Positions 36,191 through 45,586 of a stretch of DNA of 64,000 nt are shown here, piece by piece; positions within the stretch are counted from its first letter, which is position 1, and every line of letters begins with the position of its first letter. The stretch comes from Campylobacter peloridis LMG 23910 (GTDB lineage: Bacteria; Campylobacterota; Campylobacteria; Campylobacterales; Campylobacteraceae). The notes beneath the pieces are model-generated. The model ran no database searches and was not told the origin of the DNA. It was given only the letters and a program-made list of their open reading frames with translations. The stretch is taken from positions 868,001 through 932,000 of the forward strand of contig NZ_CP007766.1 of NCBI RefSeq assembly GCF_000816785.1, written 5' to 3'. The position numbers were made by a program, and so were the translations under genes.

Positions 36191-39100
36191 TCATCCTATA
36201 TATAAACCATCTTCCATGATTATAGTAGTGGCTAATCTCCCTATAAACTTATTAGAATAATCTTGTATTTTACCAATATCATCACTTTCATCATCATCAT
36301 TTTCATTTTTTCTTTCATCTTTTATCTTTTCATCCCCTATCCCCTTATACATCACTTCTAAATTATGTTGTCCTATAGCTTCTAAATTTTCCATCAATCT
36401 TCTTGCTTTTTGCCTATCTTCTATGAACTTACCCTTTTCATCTTGAGTAGTGCTATAAATACCATTTGCATATTCATATAAAATTTGTATAGCATCATTA
36501 TAAGCTAAGATAGGGTGTTGTTTTATCACTGGGTGTTGTGTTTTATACTCTTCTTTTCTTTGAAAATGCTCTAGCTTATATATATTACAATTTCTAAGTT
36601 CTATATTGTTTTTTTCAAAAAATTCCTTATCATTTAAGATGTATTTGCCCTCATTAATTTTATCTTCCTTAAAAGCACTTCTTTTTTCATCTAAAATAAT
36701 ATAAGATAAAAGTCTTTTTAAGGCAAATTCCCTAGCTTTGCTTGAAGTTGTAGCACAAGCAATACTAGGATAATAATTAAGCCCACCTGTGCATAATAAA
36801 GAACCAAAAATAAACTCAGATAAATCAAAACTCATAAATCTAGAATTTATCAATAAAGGATAGGTTAAGTATTCTTCTTTTTTTACAGCTAAAGGAAAAT
36901 CATAATTGTAAGTAAATTTTTCATACATTAGTTTTTCATATAAAATTTTTAACCTTTCATAATTTGTAGGCAAAAGTGTATCGATAAAAGATCCTGCTAA
37001 ATTTTTTAACACATCTACACTTAAATTTTTACTTACTTTAATAGAAAAATCAATAGCTAATTGTTTTTTTACTTTTGATATCAAATGAATTTGCTTAGCT
37101 TTATCCAATCTTGAAAAACTCTTTGACTTTTTCAACTCGCTTGCATATTCTAATTGATTAAAATAATAATAATTTGTTCCTATTTGATATAAAAAAAGCT
37201 TATTGAGTGGCTTTTTACTTTTTGGATTAATTTTTATAAAATGCCCTTTAGGATTAAGTGCATAAAATATCCCTAGTTCTTTAAAAAAATGTGCTTTAAA
37301 ACTAGAAAATAATTTATTGCCATAATGCTTTTTATCAAAGCTTGAATTTATAAAAAATAAAATCATTTTTTTAAAAAAATCAGGCTGGCTCATAAAAAAT
37401 TCTGCAAAAGGAAAAAGTTGCTTAATGATATTAAAAAAAGTGATATCTATGGATAATTTTGCAAGTTCATTATCAAGCATAATTTCTTGAATACTTTTAT
37501 CTAAATCTTTTTTCAAAGGAAGAGTTTTATCTGTTTGTGTATTTTCTTTAAATTCAATTTCCTCATCAAAGCTTTCGTTTAAGGTTTTTAAAAAATTCAC
37601 ATAAGTTTGATCTTCTTCTTCAAAATCATTTTCAAACATAGCTTTAGCTAATTCATCTAAATAGATAACTTCATCTTCTTTTTTATTTTTATTTAATTCT
37701 TTAGATAAAAAGATGTAAATTTTTTTATCATTATCATAAAAATAAATATCATCAGGGATAAATGAAATATACTCATTAAAATAATTTGGTATTTTAATCT
37801 TTTGATAATTAAGTGTAATTTCTTTATCACCATAATCTAAATTTGGAATTACAATATTTTTAACACCAAGAGAATATTCTTGTGTAGAAGCTAAGTCTTT
37901 TTGTAAAACATACAAAGTTAAAGTCAATAAAACAACCGTTAAAGGTGAGTATTTCTTAAAATCTACATTTTCATATGTTTTGGATATTGATGGATCTAAC
38001 TCAAGAAAAAATTGCATTTGATCATAATAAGAATTGATATTATCTAAATAATTATTAAAAAGCCCGATATATTCTTTTACTTTTTCTTTTTCTTTTTCGC
38101 TAATTTCTTCCAGTTCTTTGGGTAATTTAAAAAAGCTATCAATATAAGCAAAATCTTGCTCAACTGATTGTTTTGTACTCTCTAATAAATCAAACAATAA
38201 CCGAGAATATGTTTGATTATAAAAATTAAAATACCTTTTATATTTTTGATAAATCTGTCCATCAAGTTTCACAAAAGGACAAAGTTGCAATACAAAATCA
38301 TCTTCCTTTTTAACATCTCTTTCTATAAAATAAGAACCATAATCTCTTTTACTAGGAAATTGCTCTTTTAATCCAAGTTTTTCATTTTTTGTAAGAGCTT
38401 TTGGGCGATTTTTTATTATTGCTCCTAATTTTTTTTGATACAAATCTTCACAAAGTGCTGCATTGTTAAGCTGTGGTGGATTGGTAATAAACAAATAATT
38501 TTTACCCATTTTGGTTGTATTGATTTGATCAGTATTTTTTTTATCTAGTATCATTTCTACTAGTATAGAAGAATTTAAATCAGGATATTCTGCATAAAAG
38601 AAATGATTAAGTTCAGAGATATTTGAATTGATTGCTTTTTTTAATGTTGTATCAAAATTTTTTAAACTAGAATTAATTAAAAGCGTATTATCTAACTTTT
38701 CATTTTTAATTTTTGGATTATTTTCTAAAAAATGATCAAAAATACCTTGAAATTCTTCATCTAAAATAACTTTATAAAAACTATTTTTATAAAGACTAAT
38801 AGAAGGTGCATTAGAATAAGATGAAAAATCTAATAATACTTTATCATCTATAATCAATACATCAGATAAAATTTCTTCATTGCACAAAGCGATAATAGGA
38901 TAAAGCTTACTAGTAATAAGCTCTAAAAGTGGATAAGCAAAATCATAATAATATTTTTGTTCCTTATACTCTTGATAGTCAGAAGAAGAATTATAAACTT
39001 CAAATAATGTATTTACAACAAAAACATAAGGATTTTTTTTAACTAAAGAGATAGGTTTTTTAAGATTGGTTACAGAATCTAATATATTGATAAAAAATTT

Positions 39101-39673
39101 TGCTATAGCTCTAATAATTTGCTTATATTCATCATCATTAGATTGAGTGATATTTTTTAAAAGTGTATTAAAAAGTGTATCTAGGGTAAGTTGTATCTTT
39201 GGTTTAATCTCTTGCTCAAAATAATCAGATTCTTTGATATTTTTTAATAATGCATTTAATTCTTTTTGAATTCCTTTTAAAAAATTTTCAATATTTTTTT
39301 CATTGCTCTCATCAATAATTTTATTGAGTGTTTTATTTTTGTTTTGATTGATTACATCATTTAAAAAATTTAAATTATTAAAGATAATTTTTTTAATACT
39401 AGATAAATTTTTATCAGAACTAAATTTTTGTTCTTTTGTGATTTCATCTTTATTAGCTTGATTTAAATGTATGATTTTAAAAGTTTTTTTCTTGTTACTT
39501 TTAAATTTATATTCAATAGTATGTAGTGTCTTATACAAAGAATTCTTAGCTTCTTTATATCCATCAAAATCACCACATATAAAAATAATTTTATTAGCAT
39601 TTTCGGTAAGATTTTTTAACTCAATTTCCAAATTATGATTTGATGTAATTAAGGTGAAATCTTTTATTTTCAT
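36191..39673 (-). CDS. Very large unknown protein (1160 aa) downstream of the PAAR-like lipase effector
   Basis: An 1160-aa soluble protein with no signal peptide, no PAAR-like motif and no catalytic motif that I recognise. It is rich in Lys, Asn, Phe and Tyr. A Lys/Glu stretch lies near residues 525-540 (SEKEKEKVKEYIGLF) and an acidic tail stretch (NENDDDESDDIGK) lies about 30 residues before the C-terminus ATTIIMEDGLYIG. Its ATG overlaps the stop of the lipase gene by 4 nt (ATGA), so translation is coupled to the effector. Size and coupling suggest a partner loaded with the effector, or a second effector. The function is unknown. Confidence 0.65.
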   Translation of the reverse strand: MKIKDFTLITSNHNLEIELKNLTENANKIIFICGDFDGYKEAKNSLYKTLHTIEYKFKSNKKKTFKIIHLNQANKDEITKEQKFSSDKNLSSIKKIIFNNLNFLNDVINQNKNKTLNKIIDESNEKNIENFLKGIQKELNALLKNIKESDYFEQEIKPKIQLTLDTLFNTLLKNITQSNDDEYKQIIRAIAKFFINILDSVTNLKKPISLVKKNPYVFVVNTLFEVYNSSSDYQEYKEQKYYYDFAYPLLELITSKLYPIIALCNEEILSDVLIIDDKVLLDFSSYSNAPSISLYKNSFYKVILDEEFQGIFDHFLENNPKIKNEKLDNTLLINSSLKNFDTTLKKAINSNISELNHFFYAEYPDLNSSILVEMILDKKNTDQINTTKMGKNYLFITNPPQLNNAALCEDLYQKKLGAIIKNRPKALTKNEKLGLKEQFPSKRDYGSYFIERDVKKEDDFVLQLCPFVKLDGQIYQKYKRYFNFYNQTYSRLLFDLLESTKQSVEQDFAYIDSFFKLPKELEEISEKEKEKVKEYIGLFNNYLDNINSYYDQMQFFLELDPSISKTYENVDFKKYSPLTVVLLTLTLYVLQKDLASTQEYSLGVKNIVIPNLDYGDKEITLNYQKIKIPNYFNEYISFIPDDIYFYDNDKKIYIFLSKELNKNKKEDEVIYLDELAKAMFENDFEEEDQTYVNFLKTLNESFDEEIEFKENTQTDKTLPLKKDLDKSIQEIMLDNELAKLSIDITFFNIIKQLFPFAEFFMSQPDFFKKMILFFINSSFDKKHYGNKLFSSFKAHFFKELGIFYALNPKGHFIKINPKSKKPLNKLFLYQIGTNYYYFNQLEYASELKKSKSFSRLDKAKQIHLISKVKKQLAIDFSIKVSKNLSVDVLKNLAGSFIDTLLPTNYERLKILYEKLMYEKFTYNYDFPLAVKKEEYLTYPLLINSRFMSFDLSEFIFGSLLCTGGLNYYPSIACATTSSKAREFALKRLLSYIILDEKRSAFKEDKINEGKYILNDKEFFEKNNIELRNCNIYKLEHFQRKEEYKTQHPVIKQHPILAYNDAIQILYEYANGIYSTTQDEKGKFIEDRQKARRLMENLEAIGQHNLEVMYKGIGDEKIKDERKNENDDDESDDIGKIQDYSNKFIGRLATTIIMEDGLYIG

Positions 39674-42600
39674 ATTTTAATCCCATTCACTACTACAAAT
39701 TTACAAACATAAAGCTCTTGTTTTCTATCTTCATCTTCTAAGATCTCATCTAGTCCATTTGCGATTTGAAATTTTAAATTTTGCATTTTAGCAGGAGCTA
39801 AAAAACTAAAATGATATTCGTTTAATTCTTTATTATCTTCTAGGGAATTTTTGATGATTTTATCATACTCATGTAGCTGTGTAAAATACCCTGCTCCTAA
39901 ATCTTTATATTCAAATTCTTTATAAGCACTTTTATAAACTTTAGCAATATTTTTTGGGATAATAAAATAAAGTTTGATTAAATTAGTATCAAAACTAAAA
40001 TTTAATTCTTTAAATTCATAATCTTTACTAAAGTCTTGTTTGAATTGATTAAGAATATTAACATCTTCTATATCTTTTAAATCTTTTTGATCTATATTTA
40101 ATTCACTTAAAGCTTTATTTTGTTCTTTTTTTTCATTATTAATTAAAAGGTTATAGATAGGTAGGTTATCTTTTTGAAATCTATCACTTTTATAATGAAG
40201 TCTTATTATAGACTCTTTTAGCTTTGTTTGGTTTTTGTTTTGTTTGGCTAAACCATCCTTAGGATTAAAACTATGATCAAATTTAAACTTAGTAGGTACA
40301 AAGCTTACTTTTAAAGGAAAGCCTTTATCTGTGACACAAGCTAAGATGAGTTCTTGTAAGATTACATATTCATTATTAACTTTCTTTTGAGATAAAGAGC
40401 CTTTAACATCTACTACCTTAGTACAAGGATAGCTTACTTTTCCTATAGTATTAGGACAACCACTTATGCTAGAATTAAGTAAATCACTTTCTAGCATAAT
40501 AGGCACACCACCATCTTTAAAAGTTTTTCCTTTGTTTGATTGAAGTATGACTTTACCTCCATGGATACATTCTAGGTTTTGATTTTCTAAAAGGGCATGA
40601 AGTTTAGCTATAGCTTGTTTTTTATTTATTTGTATGGTTTTTTGTTCTTTTAGGGTATTTGAAATTAAGTCTTTATACTCTAAGCTTTGCTTGCTTAAAC
40701 ATTCTAATTTGATATTTAAAGAATTTTCTATAATAGAATAATTAAGCAAGCAAAGTTCATCATTTTTATAAAAGATGCTAAGTTTTCCTTTGCCACTATC
40801 TTCATCTTTAGGAGAAAAATAATAACTAGGTGTATCTTGTTTTATAGCATTATCTTGATCTAATTCTCCAAAGTAAAAAGGATTATTAGGAAGTTCACTT
40901 GAGCCTGTAAGGAGGGTAGAGTTTAAAAAGATTTTTGTATCTAAACTTTCAAAATCTATTTGATATTTTTCTTCTATGTCCTTTATATCCAAAACACTTC
41001 TATCTTTTGCAAAAATATCACAATGATTATCATAAATATGGATTAAATTTGACATAGAGATGAAAGAAGTATTGTTAGAATTATCTTGCAAATCTTGTAA
41101 ATTTACTTTATCTAAGAATATGATTTTTATATTATTTGTCTTTAATACTATGGTATTGGTATTTTTATCATAAAATTGCTCTATGTTAAATACTTCGTTT
41201 AAAATTAAATTAACATCATTTTCCTTAGTATTAAAGCTTTGGTTATTTAGATTATCTTGTAAGGAAATTTCTTTATCTAAATAGGCTTGGATATCTTTTA
41301 TTTTTTCATTTCTTTTTTCTTTTAAAGTATTGATAGATTTATAAAGCCTTTTTCTAGCATCAAGATAGGTATTATTAAGGTTTTCTTTATCTAGGATGAA
41401 GATCTTTGTGAAAGTAGAATTATAGCCTAGATTGTTTATAGCGGTAGCTTGGGTGAAATAAGTATTTTTATCTTCTCTTAATACTATTAAATTTATACAT
41501 ACATAAAGGCAATAAAAATAACCCAATTTATTATCTAAATCATTTAAAATTAAATCTTGGATTTCATTTAAATCTATATATTTATAATAAGCCTTGTTTT
41601 CTTTTAAAAATTCTATCACAGAATACAAATTAAAATATGTTATATCTTTTTGATTAATTTGTTGTATTATTGCATTTAATATAATTTTCTCTTGTGTTTT
41701 TTTATGAGAATAGAGTCTATTTTGATAAAAAATTATTTCTGAAAAATACTCTTTAAATTTCTGATTAAAAATTTGTTGTTCTCTTTCATATTTTACTTTA
41801 TAAAGTTCATACCATTTTAACTCCTCATCATATTTAGCTTTTTTTATTTTATATTCCTCCAAAGCTTGCAATTGCGTAGATGAGAAACCTTGAATATTTG
41901 CTGCAAATAAAGGTTTTTTGGGTTCTTTTGGTAAATAATGAATTTGCAAATATTCCAAAGAATTTGAAAAATCATTAGATAGTTTAGGAATGCTAAAATA
42001 TGACAAAATACGATCATCATAACGAGTTCTTGCGGTAGCCAAAACATTATTATGGTATTTGATAAAAGTCCATAGCTCTTCATCCTTATTTATATTATAC
42101 TCTAAAAGGTTATCAATTTCTTTATTTTTCATAAGATTTAAAATATAATTTAATTCTATGATAGTAGGCTCTAAAAAATGAGAATCCCAAAATCGATCCC
42201 CTAAATTAACAATATAATGCTTCCCGTCTATATCTACTCCTAAATCTTGTATCACCCCTTTTGTATTAGAAGCATCGGAATCAGTATCTGTTTCAATATG
42301 ATAAGTATTATCACTTGTAGCTAAAATATTTTTGATATTAAGATTAGCAAGGAGCTGATTAACACAATTTATAAATACTTCATCAACTTCAAAAATATCA
42401 TAAAAATAATTCGTTGATTTACTATAAATTATATTTGTTTTTATAAAGATATAATGTTCTTTTAAGTTTGTTTTATTGTGAAAGTATGATTTTATATTTT
42501 GAAATAAATTAGAATCATATCCTATTAAGTTTATTTCTATACTTTTTTGATATTTATAAGATCTTATTTGATAAAACAATGCTTGCTCTTTATTATCAGA

Positions 42601-43458
42601 ATTGATAATTTTTCCATCTATTCTGTAAATTTGATTTAAATTTAAAGCTTTTAGTTCTTTTGCACCAGGCGAATTGAAAGTGTAGATTTCTTTAACATTA
42701 GCACTAGAATTAACACTCGCTAATGAAAGAGTAAGTAGTTGTGCCAAAGCTCCGCCTAAAGAATGACCTACAATTACCAAACCTTTGTCTTTTATAATAT
42801 TTGGAAATTCTTTAACACACTCAGAATAAAATTTAATCATATCAAGATATTGATTATAGGGAACTTTGCCTAAAGCTAAATCAACATCAGCATCCAAAAT
42901 ATCTACACTAAAATTACTTGTAGGCTCTGTTCCTCGTATGACTATAATCTTTTGATTATTATCTTTAGTATCTTCAAACAAAGTAGCACTAAAGCCACTT
43001 GTAGTGTTGGGCTGATGTTTTAAAAGTTTAAATCTATTTACAAAATCAATAGTTCTTTTACTCAGTGCATCATTTAACCCTACCCTGCTAATATCATTAT
43101 CCAATGTTATTTCTTTACTATCAAAACAAGTATTTATAAGAGAAATACAATATTTAGGTTCTATTTTAACTATTTTATTTTGTTCAAAACGAGCTTGTAT
43201 AGCACAAGCATAAGCTGTGTTTGTATTTTTAGGTTTTACAATATTTTCCCTTTTACTATTTTTCATAACAATATCTTGCTTTAATTTATCACCAAAAGTA
43301 AGTTTATCTGCTTTATAAATATTATTCTTTTCATCTTGCTCTATATTTTCCCAAACATATTGCAACATAGCATAGCTAGCATCTGCACAATTAGCATAGT
43401 CTAAAAATTTAGTGATTAAGTCTAATTTAGCTTCTTGTGTTTTAATGTTTTTGCTCAT
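39670..43458 (-). CDS. T6SS effector: class 3-type lipase fused to a PAAR-like DUF4280 domain
   Basis: A 1262-aa protein. Residues ~1-330 hold an alpha/beta-hydrolase lipase: KIIVIRGTEPTSNFSVDILDADVDL, then GHSLGGALAQLLTLS with the nucleophile Ser near residue 231. Residues ~510-590 form a charged, coiled-coil-like stretch (KIKKAKYDEELKWYELYK). Near residue 962 begins CIHGGKVILQS...GVPIMLESDLLNSSISGC...PCTKV, the PAAR-like DUF4280 fold that caps VgrG spikes. A ~190-residue tail follows. DUF4280 near the C-terminus of a lipase marks a phospholipase (Tle-like) effector carried on the spike. The immunity candidate gene ends 3 nt upstream. The first 139 residues recur in two truncated copies upstream. 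Confidence 0.82.
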   Translation of the reverse strand: MSKNIKTQEAKLDLITKFLDYANCADASYAMLQYVWENIEQDEKNNIYKADKLTFGDKLKQDIVMKNSKRENIVKPKNTNTAYACAIQARFEQNKIVKIEPKYCISLINTCFDSKEITLDNDISRVGLNDALSKRTIDFVNRFKLLKHQPNTTSGFSATLFEDTKDNNQKIIVIRGTEPTSNFSVDILDADVDLALGKVPYNQYLDMIKFYSECVKEFPNIIKDKGLVIVGHSLGGALAQLLTLSLASVNSSANVKEIYTFNSPGAKELKALNLNQIYRIDGKIINSDNKEQALFYQIRSYKYQKSIEINLIGYDSNLFQNIKSYFHNKTNLKEHYIFIKTNIIYSKSTNYFYDIFEVDEVFINCVNQLLANLNIKNILATSDNTYHIETDTDSDASNTKGVIQDLGVDIDGKHYIVNLGDRFWDSHFLEPTIIELNYILNLMKNKEIDNLLEYNINKDEELWTFIKYHNNVLATARTRYDDRILSYFSIPKLSNDFSNSLEYLQIHYLPKEPKKPLFAANIQGFSSTQLQALEEYKIKKAKYDEELKWYELYKVKYEREQQIFNQKFKEYFSEIIFYQNRLYSHKKTQEKIILNAIIQQINQKDITYFNLYSVIEFLKENKAYYKYIDLNEIQDLILNDLDNKLGYFYCLYVCINLIVLREDKNTYFTQATAINNLGYNSTFTKIFILDKENLNNTYLDARKRLYKSINTLKEKRNEKIKDIQAYLDKEISLQDNLNNQSFNTKENDVNLILNEVFNIEQFYDKNTNTIVLKTNNIKIIFLDKVNLQDLQDNSNNTSFISMSNLIHIYDNHCDIFAKDRSVLDIKDIEEKYQIDFESLDTKIFLNSTLLTGSSELPNNPFYFGELDQDNAIKQDTPSYYFSPKDEDSGKGKLSIFYKNDELCLLNYSIIENSLNIKLECLSKQSLEYKDLISNTLKEQKTIQINKKQAIAKLHALLENQNLECIHGGKVILQSNKGKTFKDGGVPIMLESDLLNSSISGCPNTIGKVSYPCTKVVDVKGSLSQKKVNNEYVILQELILACVTDKGFPLKVSFVPTKFKFDHSFNPKDGLAKQNKNQTKLKESIIRLHYKSDRFQKDNLPIYNLLINNEKKEQNKALSELNIDQKDLKDIEDVNILNQFKQDFSKDYEFKELNFSFDTNLIKLYFIIPKNIAKVYKSAYKEFEYKDLGAGYFTQLHEYDKIIKNSLEDNKELNEYHFSFLAPAKMQNLKFQIANGLDEILEDEDRKQELYVCKFVVVNGIKI

Positions 43459-43461
43459 TTG

Positions 43462-44016
43462 TTATTCCAAAGTTTCAACTTGCCAGTCATCTTTCTTAAA
43501 TTTTTTGTCAATATTCTTACAACTTAATACTTCCATATATCTAAAATATAATCCAGCACCCTCATCGCCTTTCAAGAATATACCATAATTATCATAAAAA
43601 TATGTATTAATACGATAATACACTACTTGGTTTTCATTTTTTCTTTCAAATCTAGTTTCCACTATCCTATCTTTTATTTGCTTACTTTTAGGTGTCACTA
43701 TTATATTCGTTTTATTCTTTATAGATTCATCCTCAATCAACACTTTTCCCAAATTAAAATAACACAAGCTCTTAAACTCATAATACTGCGGATCCATATA
43801 TTTATAAGAACATCCTCCTACTAAGAATAATAAAAGATATGCAGGTAAAAGAAACAAAGTAAATTTTTTAAATATTGTTTTAAAATTTATAGTTTTTGTT
43901 TTATTTTTTAATTTATAAAAAATTTTAAAGATAAAATATAAAATAATAGAAAATATAAAAACAAAAAAGAAAAATATAAGAATAAATATTAAAAGATTAA
44001 TAAAGAATTCTAGCAT
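43462..44016 (-). CDS. Candidate lipase immunity protein A (membrane-anchored, GDEG motif)
   Basis: A 184-aa protein. The first 35 residues (MLEFFINLLIFILIFFFFVF...) and residues ~50-68 (TLFLLPAYLLLFLVGGC) are membrane segments, and the rest would face the periplasm. The C-terminal part has GIFLKGDEGAGLYFRYMEVLSC, shared with two neighbouring proteins. It lies 3 nt before the lipase effector and would protect the periplasmic side of the cell's own membranes, where a T6SS phospholipase acts. Its N-terminal 81 residues are almost identical to those of the 208-aa paralogue, but the remaining periplasmic part is different. Immunity is inferred from position. Confidence 0.65.
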   Translation of the reverse strand: MLEFFINLLIFILIFFFFVFIFSIILYFIFKIFYKLKNKTKTINFKTIFKKFTLFLLPAYLLLFLVGGCSYKYMDPQYYEFKSLCYFNLGKVLIEDESIKNKTNIIVTPKSKQIKDRIVETRFERKNENQVVYYRINTYFYDNYGIFLKGDEGAGLYFRYMEVLSCKNIDKKFKKDDWQVETLE

Positions 44017-44264
44017 TTATTAACTCCTCTTAATTTTCTCTGTTTTTTCATAAGACAATTTGTAGTGTTGGGCTGATGTTTTAAAAGTTTAAATCTATTT
44101 ACAAAATCAATAGTTCTTTTACTCAGTGCATCATTTAACCCTACCCTGCTAATATCATTATCCAATGTTATTTCTTTACTATCAAAACAAGTATTTATAA
44201 GAGAAATACAATATTTAGGTTCTATTTTAACTATTTTATTTTGTTCAAAACGAGCTTGTATAGC
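43762..44264. repeat. 503-bp direct repeat, copy 1
   Basis: Nearly identical to 44855-45357. It covers the 5' end of one immunity gene and the 3' part of a truncated lipase fragment. Homology ends on both sides in the middle of genes, consistent with duplication followed by gene exchange. Confidence 0.85.
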
Positions 44265-44474
44265 TCTTGCATAGGTAGAATTTTGATTATTATGTTTATC
44301 ACCTAGTCTTTGGTTATCTAAATCTTTTTCTAATTCCTTTCCTTGATTATCAATAATAACACCTGTAAAAACTGGATCTAATAAAGCATAACTAGCATCT
44401 GCACAATTAGCATAGTCTAAAAATTTAGTGATTAAGTCTAATTTAGCTTCTTGTGTTTTAATGTTTTTGCTCAT
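44010..44474 (-). pseudogene. Truncated copy of the lipase effector N-terminus (fragment 1)
   Basis: A 154-codon open frame starting MSKNIKTQEAKLDLITKFLD, identical to the start of the 1262-aa effector. A stretch that differs from the effector (ALLDPVFTGVIIDNQGKELE) follows, then it matches again to FKLLKHQPNTT. There it jumps to NCLMKKQRKLRGVNKC and stops, before the lipase Ser and without DUF4280. Its last codons overlap the ATG of immunity gene A and supply its AAGAGGAG ribosome site. The tail may be the 3' end of a former effector, left after an internal deletion. Confidence 0.8.
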
Positions 44475-44482
44475 TTATATCC

Positions 44483-45109
44483 TTACTTAAAATTATCAAA
44501 ATAGCTACAAGTGAATACTTCTTCATATCTAAAATATAATCCAGAACCCTCATCGCCTCTTAAGAATACACCATCATTTTCATATTTATATCTTATATAT
44601 GTAGCAAAAGGCTTGGGCATTTTTTTATATTTTTTATCATATACTATGGTTATAATATTGCCATTTCGTTTCTCGGATTTTATCGTATCTTTTATATCAT
44701 AATAAGTAAATGTTTCATTAAGTTTTTCATAATAAAAATATTCATAACCATCATCCTTAACTCGTTTTTCTATAGAAGGCTTTTTTTTTGTAAAATCGCT
44801 ATGCAATTCCCAATAAGCTTTATTGTAAATTATTACTTTATTATCTATATCTTTACACAAGCTCCTAAACTCATAATACTGCGGATCCATATATTTATAA
44901 GAACATCCTCCTACTAAGAATAATAAAAGATATGCAGGTAAAAGAAACAAAGTAAATTTTTTAAATATTGTTTTAAAATTTATAGTTTTTGTTTTATTTT
45001 TTAATTTATAAAAAATTTTAAAGATAAAATATAAAATAATAGAAAATATAAAAACAAAAAAGAAAAATATAAGAATAAATATTAAAAGATTAATAAAGAA
45101 TTCTAGCAT
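44483..45109 (-). CDS. Candidate orphan lipase immunity protein B (membrane-anchored, GDEG motif)
   Basis: A 208-aa paralogue of the 184-aa protein. The N-terminal 81 residues, including both membrane segments and MDPQYYEFRSLC, are almost the same. The periplasmic part then differs (KDIDNKVIIYNKAYWELH) and ends with GVFLRGDEGSGLYFRYEEVF. Its ATG overlaps the end of truncated fragment 2. No complete effector directly follows, only fragment 1, so it is probably an orphan that guards against a lipase variant carried by competitors. Confidence 0.62.
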   Translation of the reverse strand: MLEFFINLLIFILIFFFFVFIFSIILYFIFKIFYKLKNKTKTINFKTIFKKFTLFLLPAYLLLFLVGGCSYKYMDPQYYEFRSLCKDIDNKVIIYNKAYWELHSDFTKKKPSIEKRVKDDGYEYFYYEKLNETFTYYDIKDTIKSEKRNGNIITIVYDKKYKKMPKPFATYIRYKYENDGVFLRGDEGSGLYFRYEEVFTCSYFDNFK

Positions 45110-45357
45110 TTATTAACTCCTCTTAATTTTCTCTGTTTTTTCATAAGACAATTTGTAGTGTTGGGCTGATGTTTTAAAAGTTTAAATCTATTTACAAAAT
45201 CAATAGTTCTTTTACTCAGTGCATCATTTAATCCTACCCTACTAATATCATTATCCAATGTTATTTCTTTACTATCAAAACAAGTATTTATAAGAGAAAT
45301 ACAATATTTAGGTTCTATTTTAACTATTTTATTTTGTTCAAAACGAGCTTGTATAGC
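44855..45357. repeat. 503-bp direct repeat, copy 2
   Basis: Partner of 43762-44264, the same length and nearly the same sequence. Beyond 45357 the sequence instead matches the 5' part of the full effector (43202 onward), so the three copies form a mosaic. Confidence 0.85.
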
Positions 45358-45586
45358 ACAAGCATAAGCTGTGTTTGTATTTTTAGGTTTTACAATATTT
45401 TCCCTTTTACTATTTTTCATAACAATATCTTGCTTTAATTTATCACCAAAAGTAAGTTTATCTGCTTTATAAATATTATTCTTTTCATCTTGCTCTATAT
45501 TTTCCCAAACATATTGCAACATAGCATAACTAGCATCTTATATTAGCATAGTCTTTGATTTGAGAGATAAGTTCTTTAGGGTTCAT
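45103..45586 (-). pseudogene. Truncated, frameshifted copy of the lipase effector N-terminus (fragment 2)
   Basis: An ATG at 45586, overlapping the TGA of the lipoprotein gene, begins MNPKELISQIKDYANI, a different N-terminus from the full effector. The frame then breaks: only 4 nt, not 6, lie between the AAT of DYAN and the GAT of ADASYAML. Past that point the effector frame resumes (MLQYVWENIEQDEKNN...) to the same NCLMKKQRKLRGVNKC end as fragment 1. It lacks the lipase active site and DUF4280. Confidence 0.75.
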
